From Gonocerus acuteangulatus (lineage: Eukaryota; Arthropoda; Insecta; Hemiptera; Coreidae): DNA of 64,000 nt. The position numbers and the translations under genes were made by a program. How positions within the stretch are numbered: position 1 is the first letter of the stretch; each line of letters begins with the position of its first letter. Positions 31,801-40,999 of the stretch are shown here, in pieces. The stretch is taken from the NCBI GenBank assembly GCA_946811695.1, contig OX328126.1:6160962-6224961 (forward strand), written 5' to 3'. The notes below the pieces were generated by a model, which saw nothing but the letters and a program-made list of their open reading frames with translations, searched no databases and was not told the DNA's origin.

Positions 31801-34800
31801 TTATTTAAAAAAATGTTTCTGAATAAATAAGTGTTGGTAAATTTTAATAATTGATAGTTAATTTCAATTACACTTCTTAATTAAGGACTATTGCGCATGC
31901 GCGAGTTTACAAGTACGTTGTTTATGCGATCGTTTGTAACCTTCATAACAGTGAACTTTTTTTTAAAATAACTTCTTTCCTAGTTGAGAGCGTTTTGTTT
32001 TTTTTTTCAACGGATTCGTGTTTAGTGCATCAAAATACGTTATATTGCAAACTTTGAAGAAAATCGTAGCTGAGGGCGCTCTCCTTCAGATTTACCGTAT
32101 TTCAAACCACTGCAATCACTACTAAAAGTACCTTTTTTTGACTACTATATTTATATAATATGGTTTCTACCTAACCGATATGAATATAAGTATAAAGTAT
32201 AAAGTACCAAAACAAATAAACTGTACAAAACAATAAACTAGATTAAATTAGATTTATTATGGCTTTCAGACCTCCCACAGAGGGGAGGACACTGCGGCCC
32301 GAGTCATATTGTTCAAAACCCAAAACCTCCATTAAATTGGCCTTATCTTTCTTATAAAATGAAGATACATTAATGTCTAGCACTAACATTGCTCTCAGCT
32401 GAAATTATGCTGGCAAGTAGTTGAACTAACTACAGCTTCTGAAAGTAACCGCTCCAAATTCTACAAACTCTTCTTTGTTGTGGTATGTTACCCTTGGTGT
32501 CCGCATGTACACAGTCTCCCTTTCAGTTATGCCTCTCCTTTTTAGCGCGGTTCCTCCCTCCCTCCATAGGGAGGAACTCTGCTTATAAGGTTGACTTCAT
32601 AACACAATCCGGAAGAGCTGACTAGAAAATGTTAGAGAAAAGTGGAAAAATAGTTGTTGAATAAAGTTTTTGGTTTGGGTACTTAGAATCATGGGATTCA
32701 GTTAAAATATTTGTTTTGTACGTTTGAAATTCATATAAACAAAGATGTTTAAATTTTGGTTACATTTGTTGTTAAGGAAGGATTAGAATAATATATTTTA
32801 TTACTAGACATGAAAAGTTTTGGGAACTTTGTATGTTTCTCTTAATATCTCGAAAACGGTTGGGAAATCGTGGTATGTGGAAGGTAATCATTTGGAAGCT
32901 TACTAAATTTTCTGCAAAAAAGATTATGAAGTAATTTTTGATTAGGCGATTTCAACCAGAGAAATAAGTGCTTAAAATTTCAAATGTGTTTGTTTTGTTC
33001 TTTTGAACAAGTTTTTGTAGTTGTTTAGCTCACTTTTGAATTGGTTGTTTTTGTTTTAAATTGCATTTATTTGTATAATTAGTATTATAGTAAAAGGACA
33101 CAAGAAAATGTGAAACGTGTTGATATCTTTCAATACATAGAACTGTGAAATAAGTATCTCCAGAAGGAGATGGCGGGGGCTGGCTGGCCCTGCCAGGTAA
33201 GGTTCCGGGGCCCTTTATGGCCACTTATCTGTGGCCATAAAATCATGTCAAGAAAGGTCGACCAAAATAATAACTGTTTCTATTTTAATCTTTACAAATG
33301 AGACTAGGAATAAGAACGGAACCAGCACTAAGATGACGCAGTTCTTGTGAGTCGGACTTTTTTCCAAAGAGAAGTCACCAGCTTAAAGAGTGTTCATGCT
33401 TTAACACATAAAGCCATCAGGCCTCCAAATTGACAATTGCATTTTGAATGTTTTTTCTATTATTATTAAAATATCTGTCTTTTTTTCTAATCTGAATGTA
33501 CTTCTAGGCTTTGTTTGAGCAAAATCACAATATGGGTAAACTGGCCGAAGATTCCAACGCAAGCACAGTGAATAGTGTAATAAAAGTACAGTGTTTTCCG
33601 TTGTACACTTTTCTCTTGGCTCTCAATATGACGTACATAGATTACTTAAGTATTGATGTTGAAGGCGCTGAACTTGACGTCCTAAAACATCTACCTTTTC
33701 AACATCTTAATATTCAGGTAAGATTCATATTTAATAGTTCTTTCTAAATTTCAGGCTGGGGAAAGTAAATACACTCCTCCAATTTAAACCAACCCCCTCC
33801 CCTTTAACAAGCAATATTTCTAAATGAATTTAACCCTTTTTCTGGTTCTGTATCTTTCAAGATACAGCTTTTCAAAGGTCCCTAGTGATTCATAATGCGT
33901 AATTTGGCGGGGTTTGCAACTTGAAATATGACAAGTAATATTTGTTTCGTAAGTTGGCTAACTTATTTCACATAAGGAAATAACTGGGAAGGATAGGATG
34001 AGTCAGATTCAATGTTAATTATTCTTGTTTTTCTCATAGTTATAGAACAGATTTCGGGTTGAAACTTTTTTTCTACACTGTATAGCTATTAAAGTATCTT
34101 ATGAATTAATAAATTAAGGTTTATATCAAGCCTGTATGTTTACAAGAGTAAAACAAGCGATGTATCTTCCAAGATACATTGCCGTTATTGGGGCACATGT
34201 AATACCTATGTATCTTCCAAGACACATTGTCGTTATCAGGGGTACATGTAATCATGTATCTTCCAAGACACATTGTTTGGGGTACATGTTATCATGTATC
34301 TTCCAAGACACATTGTTGTCATTGGGGCATATGTTATCTTGTATCTTATAGTTCACAAAATCGAGCTGAATTAGTAATTGCGATCGCAAATCAAACTAAC
34401 TTATATTGCATTCAAAAAGAGGGCAGAGCTAGCTGTATTCACAGTGACAGACAAAGAAATAACCGATTTTCTAGCAATAGAACTCCTGTATAGTAAGGTT
34501 TCCTCATAGGGGTAGTAAAAATGCCAGTATATGCTGAGGACTGGCCAAAAAACCTAAAGTCCTATAAAATCGCAGATATTATGCTTTTAAAAAAATACGA
34601 AAAAACTCCGTCATTATCTGCAATATGCCAAAAATACTGAAGCCAATGATGACAAGTATTAAAAATAAGATCTGTGATGAAGTATCTCAGAAATAAATTG
34701 AAAAAGGATAATCTTCGGAATAGATATTCCATTGACGAAATGACCAGAACGGGTGAAAAGGTGGTCACTAAAACACAAAGCCAAGATTTGTCCTAAAATT

Positions 34801-36776
34801 ATCTGCCATTACTACCAGAACATGGGTGGGGTTGACCTAACAGACATGTATATACAGGACAGCATCTACCAGTATTTTCAAGTAAAGGGAGATGTACGAG
34901 TTGGGTATGTAAAAATGTCCAAACAACTACACACAGCAGTCACTGCGAGATACGGCTCTGCTTGTCGACTGAAAGAAATTGTTTTTGTAACTACCATGTG
35001 AATGGAAACTAAATAAGTTATTTTATGTTGTTGTTTTTCAATGGAAACCAATGTTTATTATAATCAGATTTTTAATTTTATCACACAGGATCTGTCACCA
35101 ATTGGCATATGGTATTTAAATTGAGTTAATGTTTTATAATAAAAAAAACAGCTTACATACATTTTTGTTTTATTTTTATCATGTACACCCCTCCCGCCTT
35201 TTAACCAAACAAAAAAAAAAAAATATATATCTATTTCATTTTTGTGTGATATATAGTTAATGAAGAACGTTTATCACTCTCCACCATAATCCGGCAATGT
35301 ATCCTCTAAGACACATCATCAGCGTAACTACGCTAATATGGCTGGTTGATTTTTTTCATTAGATTAGATTCCATCTTTTGGTTCCATGCAAAAAAAAATA
35401 TGTTTTTCAATCATTTTGCAACTCTGCCAGATAAAGGGTTAAGGGGTGTTATTACCTTGTAACTTTTTTTTTTTTTTTTTTATCATTTTCTTTTTTATGG
35501 GCTTAAATGCTTCCTTAACTAATCAAAAATGATATCCAAGAGTGTTTATGTGGCAGAGCAGTTTTTAAATGTGCCAAAAATTTGATTTTTTTAACTAAAG
35601 TCCCGATACATCAGGAGATTCAATTTTCATCCGTTCAACTTGAAATTTTAACTGCTGCTTCCTAATGATATTCACTACTAAAATATCTGAGATTTTTTCG
35701 ATTCATTAAATTATAACGATTTTGTGGCCGATTTTCGGCAGATTCTATAATAGAAAATGAAAAATTGTTCATAATTAAAAAAAAAATTAATATTTTTTAA
35801 AAATCCTATGTACTTTACTAGATTTTAACTTCTTCTTTCAAAATATATTTAGTTTTTTGTTCTAGATTACAAATTGCCACCTGCAGACTATACCCCATAA
35901 AAAAAGAGGGTTTCCATTCGTTAGACACAGCACCGCCATTTTGTTTTTGAACAATTAAAACTTTTTGTTCAAAAACAAAATGGACCCCTCATTTATTTGT
36001 TATTCATAAATTGGAGGAGAAAGTGACTTTGATTTTGATCACAGAAAGTTGTATTACCCCTTAAATAGTTACTAAGATCTACAAAACTACTGTAGGACAT
36101 ACCTACTTCTATTTCGCAAAATTTCAAAAGTTAACTCCTTCGAACAGCAATATATAAAATGGACACTCTTTTCTAAACTTAATTTTGATCCTTCAAGCCA
36201 GTTTACATGTCTTAGACCATGTTCTTTTTTGCAACTCTTCACATAAAACCTTCATCCAAGTTTGCTTCCAAATATTAATTCCAATAAAAGATTATTTACA
36301 CACACAATTTCACATCCAGAATTACTTGTTGTTGTTGGAAAAACTAATCACTGTCTGCCTAAAAATATTTTCTGGTTCAATTTAAATTGTGACATTTTTA
36401 TCAAGAATATTTAACCAATACAACTAAACATCTATTTACAATCAGAAACATAAGTCTATGTACACCTGATTTCAATAATACATTCCAGTTGCATGACTTT
36501 CCTTCTTATAGGATCGCATTTAATTGAGCATAGGGACAATCTGGCAGCCCAATTATGAACTAATTACATCACTAAAAGAAAAAACAGTTATTTATCACTG
36601 GACAAAACAGTTATTAATGTTTCTTTTAATTTCAGACTCTTTCAGTAGAATATGCTCACGTGCCTGGAGGTAAAGAAGCCGTTGCGGATTACATGCTAAG
36701 CCAAGATTATGTTATTGATAGTGAAGTTACTCATCCGGATTGGCTTGCTAACGATTTTATATTCAGGAAAATTTAA
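28764..36776 (+). CDS. FkbM-type methyltransferase domain protein, single-pass membrane ('protein Star-like'), complete
   Basis: Six exons splice in phase: 28764-28893, 29161-29190, 29285-29460, 30105-30299, 33508-33717 and 36636-36776. They give 882 nt, or 293 residues plus stop. The N-terminus (MIKWSRRLRLLFILPVIILI, then FIFMS) is a basic-flanked signal anchor, suggesting a type II membrane protein of the secretory pathway. The methyltransferase region begins GIFLEVGALDGEIRSNTLYF (SAM-binding glycine motif). It continues WTGLLIEPDP and LNMTYIDYLSIDVEGAELDV, and ends VEYAHVPGGKEAVADYMLSQ and NDFIFRKI. This order is typical of the arthropod family often labelled Star-like; whether it methylates anything is unknown. 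Introns 4 and 5 hold several transposons. A candidate ATTAAA poly-A signal lies near 36944. No frameshift or stop is seen. Confidence 0.93.
29161..29190 (+). CDS. FkbM-type methyltransferase exon 2 (30-nt microexon)
   Basis: Lies between TTTGTAG and donor GTAAAT and encodes DVSRWYNYTE across the junction. It keeps the phase from exon 1 to exon 3, which would also join directly in the same phase. It could be optional in splicing. Confidence 0.6.
29285..29460 (+). CDS. FkbM-type methyltransferase exon 3
   Basis: Lies between TTTCAG and donor GTAAGC. It encodes DYLNGPHIKMDDPRLVQKLI, RFLVPPSN and PYRLKNP, the stem region that precedes the methyltransferase fold in this family. Confidence 0.88.
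29740..29970 (+). repeat. Imperfect tandem duplication in intron 3
   Basis: 'GAGTGGAGCACAAGTTACCT' and 'GGGGCCCTGACAGTTGAGCT', then 'CGAGTTAACTCGTT', recur about 130 bases later with small changes. It is more GC-rich than its surroundings, and its origin is not recognised. Confidence 0.7.
30105..30299 (+). CDS. FkbM-type methyltransferase exon 4 (SAM-binding motif)
   Basis: Lies between TTACAG and donor GTATGT. It encodes RNGIFLEVGALDGEIRSNTL, the SAM-binding motif, then WTGLLIEPDPINFSQLLKKN and CLSKRPYPEI. Phase 0 at both ends. Confidence 0.95.
31075..32096. mobile_element. Mutator-like element candidate, 1022 bp, long TIRs, 9-bp duplication
   Basis: A perfect 9-bp duplication, GTATTTCAA, flanks it (31066-31074 and 32097-32105). 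Terminal inverted repeats of about 235 bp open GGTAAAACTGAAGGAGAGCG on the left and GGTAAATCTGAAGGAGAGCG on the right. Long TIRs plus a 9-bp duplication fit Mutator-like elements. The middle carries a family-V fragment ('CTAGTCAATCCAACTCGC'). No transposase is present. It sits in intron 4 of the methyltransferase gene. Confidence 0.8.
32540..33357 (-). mobile_element. Repeat family S, copy B (inverted relative to copy A, with an insertion)
   Basis: The left end is TTAGCGCGGTTCCTCCCT...AGGGAGGAAC and the right end is AAGATGACGCAGTTCTTGTG then GTCGGACTTTTTT. The body (32620-33000) is the reverse complement of one S unit. About 220 unrelated bases near 33040-33260, including the palindromic 'GTGGCCATAAAA' area, interrupt it. 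It lies in intron 4. Confidence 0.7.
33508..33717 (+). CDS. FkbM-type methyltransferase exon 5
   Basis: Lies between TTCTAG and donor GTAAGA. It encodes ALFEQNHNMGKL, VQCFPLYTFLLALNMTYIDY and LSIDVEGAELDVLKHLPFQ. The 'YLSIDVEGAELDVL' block is diagnostic of the FkbM family. Confidence 0.95.
34158..34350 (+). repeat. piggyBac subterminal repeats, about 50-bp period
   Basis: Four to five tandem copies of 'TGTATCTTCCAAGACACATT' separated by GGGGTACATGT-like spacers. The core TGTATCTTCCAAGATACA is a palindrome. A related single copy is at 33850, and an inverted-side copy ('TGTATCCTCTAAGACACAT') at 35299. These may be transposase-binding repeats, or a simple expansion. Confidence 0.75.
34753..35001 (+). 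pseudogene. piggyBac-type transposase C-terminal fragment
   Basis: The frame encodes KICPKIICHYYQNMGGVDLT then DMYIQDSIYQYF. The 'YNxxMGGVDLxD' block marks piggyBac-type (DDE_Tnp_1_7) transposases and contains the last catalytic Asp. The residues that normally follow are replaced after DMY, and the upstream catalytic parts cannot be read in 34490-34750. It is a dead remnant. Confidence 0.85.
35443..36635. other. Intron 5 remainder; no gene seen
   Basis: A T-run at 35466 and AT-rich intron. No reading frame with family motifs and no bounded element. Confidence 0.6.
36636..36776 (+). CDS. FkbM-type methyltransferase exon 6 (stop)
   Basis: Follows TTTCAG and encodes TLSVEYAHVPGGKEAVADYM, then EVTHPDWLANDFIFRKI, then TAA at 36774-36776. 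The block is the conserved C-terminus of the family. Confidence 0.95.
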   Translation, partial: TLSVEYAHVPGGKEAVADYMLSQDYVIDSEVTHPDWLANDFIFRKI

Positions 36777-38694
36777 CATTCTGACATGTATTTCATACTT
36801 GTATTACTTAAATTTATTTATTTTTTTAACATGTTAACTCATTAATTTTGTTGTAATTGTTAATAGTCTAAAAAACAATTTTTACTGTTATTAGATGATT
36901 AACATTGTTATAATGAAACAATCTGGTCTTTTTGTTTTTTGTGTATTAAAATTATGATTTTTCTCTTTAGAAGAAGTGCATATACGATTTATGCAGAAAA
37001 TTTTTCAAGAAATTAATAGCACAAAGCAAAGTTTCTATAAATTAATAGAAAGTTATTTTGTTCATTGTTGGCAAAAATGTCAACTTCGTTAATATTAATT
37101 TTTATTTTTTTGTTTTTAACTTTATTTTTTGTCAAAATCTTACTAAAACAACATTTATTTTGATCAGCTACTTCAACCATATTCTCTTCACTTCTCGTAC
37201 ATTACTTTCGACTCAAGGAAGAGAAGTCATTATCGTATCTTTATTGTAATTTAAATTAATTTATTTGTCCTTCCATTTATTCTAAAAACCCATTTGTCCA
37301 AAATGAAATAACCTGAATGTTATCCTACACCATTTGCCATTACGTAGATGTGAACATTGGCATCTGGCGTCTGCTTATCATTTACCTTAACATTATTTGT
37401 ATAAAATACATTCATTATCTTATATCACAGCTATTAACCCTTCAAACGCTCTGAGCGCATATATGCAGTGTCCCCCACGCTCTAGATGCATATATACAGT
37501 CTGAGTTCTGTACTTACCACAATCGGCTTGACTCATTGCTTTTTTTATTCCTTCCATTTTAAAAAGATCAATGGTCGAAGGGGCATACAAAGAGAGGAAA
37601 CATTTATTTTTAAACAACTGTAAGACAGGAAAAATGTTATAGAAGGAACGATGAGGGCCTCCGAGACCAGGAGCTCCACAATCTTATCTCACAGCTACAG
37701 CGTACGTAGATCGAACCCACCCTTCACATCTGTGGTTATGCTCTTTCAGCACGACGGTTAGCGGTTTTAAAGTTAAAACTTCAAAATTATTTGTATAACC
37801 ATTCACTCACTTAGACTCCACTTTCTGCTCTCTATCTTATCTAGTCTCACGAATCGCGTTGGTTGCGGATGTTCATTAATAAATAAAATACAAAAAATAA
37901 ATTATCTAGTCTCATCATCCTCGATCAGATTCTTCGTGATCCATCATTTTCATAATCTTACGTAAAATAAAAGGGGAAAATATAATGGCTGAGGTAGAAC
38001 AAAATAACTGTTGTTTCAATTAATTTTTATTGTAAGTAAAATTGGATCATGTTAATCAGAAAGAAACCAAACACTATTTAAAAAACAAATAAATTGAAAT
38101 GTTGGTTTCATCCAGCTATTTAGGGTGTCTTAAATGTTATTCTAAATAGAGAAAATAGTAAAGAAATGTTGAATCGTTTGAGTACATATTCTTTGAAAAA
38201 AAAAAAAAAATACTCGATCCCTGTGATATTACAACTTAAAGGGTAGCTTTGTCTTTTTTTTGATTAAAATGATCCAATTGTCAAAGAAAAAACAAACTAT
38301 ATTGCAGTTAATGGCTAATTGCTACTTAAAGAGTATACGATACTCTCTTAGTTATTTTTGCACTAAAAATAGTCATCATGTATTTTTAGCATTTCAAGGT
38401 CCATAGGCTCAACTAAAATTTTTCAGTATTATAATTATGATATTTTAGAATGTTTTATTAGTTTTTGACTAATTGTATGCTTAAAGTTTGCAGCATCTAA
38501 CATACTTATTTAATAATAAGTTAGCTTACATTGTTTTGCTGGTAGAAAGTAAGTATATTTTTTTCCACTGTCCACTAGTTGAGCAATTTCTTTTGGGCGT
38601 TGAAATAAATTTGGCCCTTTTCATTTTAGTAATTAGCCTTTGTCCAATGTAGGCTAATGTCACTGCATTTTGTAATTGATGGTATTACTCTTAA
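36777..38694. other. 3' UTR and intergenic DNA; no gene seen
   Basis: Downstream of the methyltransferase stop. At 37438 'TTAACCCTTCAAACGCTCTG' looks like one piggyBac end with internal GCATATATGCAG and GCATATATACAG motifs, but no matching right end was found. The rest is AT-rich. Confidence 0.5.
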
Positions 38695-39060
38695 GACCCA
38701 CTTTTTAGCGGCGTCCTCCATAGGAAGGAAAACCGCTTATGATGTCGACCCAAAGACACAATCCAGAGGTAACAATGGGGAAATGTTAATATGATATATA
38801 TATATTTTTGTCTGTTGAAGCATTTGCGCCCTCAAAAATGGTCTGGTATCGATGAAATTTAGTACCAAAATATTTTTTTTCTGGAATTTTGTTAAGTCCA
38901 TTAACAAGAAACTGGAATTTTTGCTGTGCTTATTTTCAAATGGCAGATTGGGTTGAACAAATTTCAGGATGCTTGACATTCATCTAAACTAAGACATAAA
39001 AATTTGAGTTTTGTTAGGTGTTGAGGAAAAATATAAGAAAAAAGAAATCCTTGTGTCTGT
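38695..39060 (-). repeat. Family-S terminal fragment
   Basis: 'TTTTTAGCGGCGTCCTCC-ATAGG' with an imperfect hairpin partner 'GAAGGAAAACCGCTTATGA' matches the hairpin end of S. It is followed inward by (AT)n and an 'ATGAAATTTAGTACCAAAAT' phrase, the reverse of the S 3' region. Confidence 0.65.
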
Positions 39061-39067
39061 CATGATA

Positions 39068-39364
39068 CTAAGAATGAATGTTATTAGTATAATAATTTGT
39101 TGGCTCCCCCCAAATCATGGGAATTGCAAATGGCATATGAAACGTACCATTTTTCCATCCAGTCTTTGATCGAACTAACAAAACACAGTATACATTTGGC
39201 GCCCAGCTCTTATCAAAATCTCCAACATCACATCCTAAGTAAAATTCATTAGACCTATCTAATGCTATAAAATTTTCTTCAGAGACTTGAAGATCAGCTG
39301 ACCATAAGCATATCAGAAATGATATGCTTGATTTACTCACTTTCTTAGCATTATGAAAAAACAA
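39068..39364 (-). pseudogene. Fragment of a repeated arthropod protein ('DKSWAPN...IPMIWGEP')
   Basis: A 98-codon frame encodes SNEFYLGCDVGDFDKSWAPN then MPFAIPMIWGEPTN. I recall the 'LGCxVGDxDKSWAPH...IPMxWREPxxH' pattern from high-copy, poorly characterised arthropod proteins that are probably transposon-derived. The Cys/His positions expected around it are mostly lost. It is a single isolated fragment with no splice partners visible. The function is unknown and the family call rests on memory. Confidence 0.45.
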
Positions 39365-39561
39365 AACACTACAACATTATATACGTCTAAACACAAATTA
39401 AGATTTTATTAAAAAGGTTCCTATGATAGATAGGAAGGCCATATTAAAAGGTTCCTTTGTCAGGTCAAAGTGAACGCTAAAATTAGATTTTAAAAAGTAG
39501 CTGCCACAAAACAACTACGCCTGATGGAAAAATTATGAATTCAGAATGAAAAAATGCACTA

Positions 39562-39785
39562 GTCACTATAGTGTCAGACATATAACTTGTCACTTGGGGA
39601 AAGCTTAGAGGAGGCTCGACGTTGCCAGTTCTACAATCCTCCCAGCCCCCCTCTGCCTCGGTGCGAGACTAGGAGAGAAAAGTGGCAACCCAGTAAGTTC
39701 GTCATTGGCTAGAGACGCTCTCAGCTTCCCCTGCCTGTCCACAGCCAAGAGACAAGTTATATCTCCTACACTATAATCAGCTTTC
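39562..39785 (+). mobile_element. TIR MITE, copy 1
   Basis: The left end is CTATAGTGTCAGACATATAA then CTTGTC. The right end is GACAAGTTATATCTCCTACA then CTATAATC, its inverse. The interior is GC-rich ('GTTGCCAGTTCTACA', 'AAAGTGGCAACCCAG'). A second copy lies inverted at 40122-40299. The target duplication is not clear. Confidence 0.75.
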
Positions 39786-40121
39786 TTTTGATTAAAACCT
39801 TGTCGACCAGTATTACCTCTTATGCCCTAGAGGGATTGTTTAAACTAGGATTGGCAGTTGTTATTGTTATATCCTAACTAACATTTTTTTATATTTGTTA
39901 CTTAAAAAAAATATCTTTAAAATACACAAATTGGTACTACTTTTTGATCAAGTTTCATTGAGGAAAAATTCACGAAAATAATTGATTTATTACTCCTGAT
40001 TACATAAAAATAATATTGTTATTTGTAATTATTTATTTAACTTGTTAAGACCATATAAACAAACTACTATTTATGTTGAATTTTATAATGTTTATTGAAC
40101 ATAAAACTATTCTACTAACTA

Positions 40122-40299
40122 CAGTGTGAGAAATATAACTAGTCACTCGGCTCGGGTAGGGGAAGGTGGAGGCACCTCTAGCCGATGACGGCCTTGCTGG
40201 GTTGCCACTTCTCCCTAACTGGGTTGTAGAAATGGCAACGTTGAACCCCCTCTACACTTTCCCCTGGGGGCAAGTTATATCTAACCCACTATAGTTAAA
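40122..40299 (-). mobile_element. TIR MITE, copy 2 (inverted)
   Basis: The ends are ACTACAGTGTGAGAAATATA and AAGTTATATCTAACCCACTA then TAGT. The interior is the reverse complement of copy 1 ('CTGGGTTGCCACTTCTCC', 'AAATGGCAACGTTGAA'). Confidence 0.75.
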
Positions 40300-40739
40300 A
40301 ATAATTTCTTACTAATTTTATACAATATATAGTTTATTTCATAAATTATTTGAATGAAATTATTCAGTAATTGTTGTTTACTTGTGTTAAAGTTTTACTT
40401 CATTGTTATTCTGTACTATTTATTTTTTGATAACATCATGAATAATAATGATAAAATAATACTCTTTAAATACTGCAGCTGTTCGATTACAAGTTGTTGA
40501 GTATTTTATTCATTTTTAAATGATTTTTTTTTTTTGTTGGTGATGATTAAATGTTTCATACGTATTACTGGGGATAGGTGTATCACATAGTAGAAACTGT
40601 GAAAAGTGTCAGGTATATTTTTTGGTTAAGGACAAAACACAAATTTCTTAAATCGGTTTTAATTCCTTGACAATTTTTGGTATTCTTAATCTCTCTAGTC
40701 ACCTAGGAAGGTGTCACATTTCGGTTTGGTAAATAACAC
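40300..40739. other. No gene seen
   Basis: AT-rich intergenic DNA between the second MITE copy and the coding-like fragment. Confidence 0.6.
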
Positions 40740-40982
40740 TTACCTGGGGGTGGGGTCTGGATGACCCTGCAGTACGGCGATCTCTTTACCAGTCCGGGCC
40801 TCTGTTACGACGCTATTCTCGCCCTCCTCTCTGGCTGCGTGAACCTTTTCATAACATTTCAATTGTAGGAAAGCTAAAGCTTCCCTCAATTCTTGCTTAA
40901 TCCAAGGTCGAACACCTGGAAAAGTCAGCCGTAGGTAGTCGGTAAATGAGAGAGGAGGGTTGGACTGCTGTACAAGTCCACC
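40740..40982 (-). CDS. Unrecognised coding-like fragment (80 codons between stops)
   Basis: An open frame between TAA at 40985-40983 and TAA at 40742-40740, much more GC-rich than its surroundings. It reads PPLSFTDYLRLTFPGVRPWI, KQELREALAFLQLKCYEKVH and AAREEGENSVVTEARTGKEI. The composition looks like real protein, charged and helical. No ATG starts it. An AG/GT pair (after TTTTCCAG at 40916; donor GTAAGTG at 40743) would make a 172-nt exon in the same frame. It could be an exon of an unseen gene or a retroelement gag remnant. I do not recognise the family. Confidence 0.4.
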   Translation of the reverse strand, partial: GGLVQQSNPPLSFTDYLRLTFPGVRPWIKQELREALAFLQLKCYEKVHAAREEGENSVVTEARTGKEIAVLQGHPDPTPR

Positions 40983-40999
40983 TTACTGGGGGCCCAGCG

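Larger units (their letters stand above)
33834..35438 (+). mobile_element. Defective piggyBac element, 1605 bp, with TTAA target sites
   Basis: TTAA at 33830-33833 and 35439-35442 flank short inverted ends: CCCTTTTTCTGG on the left, CCCTTTATCTGG on the right read inward. The interior holds palindromic subterminal repeats and the C-terminal part of a piggyBac transposase. It lies in intron 5 of the methyltransferase gene, in the same orientation. Confidence 0.85.

Noticed and set aside
37438..37540. piggyBac element starting TTAACCCTTCAAACG
   Set aside because: Only one end is visible; I could not find a matching inverted end with TTAA.
40744..40915. Firm call of a spliced host exon
   Set aside because: The splice borders are plausible, but the same frame extends past both to stop codons and no partner exon was found.
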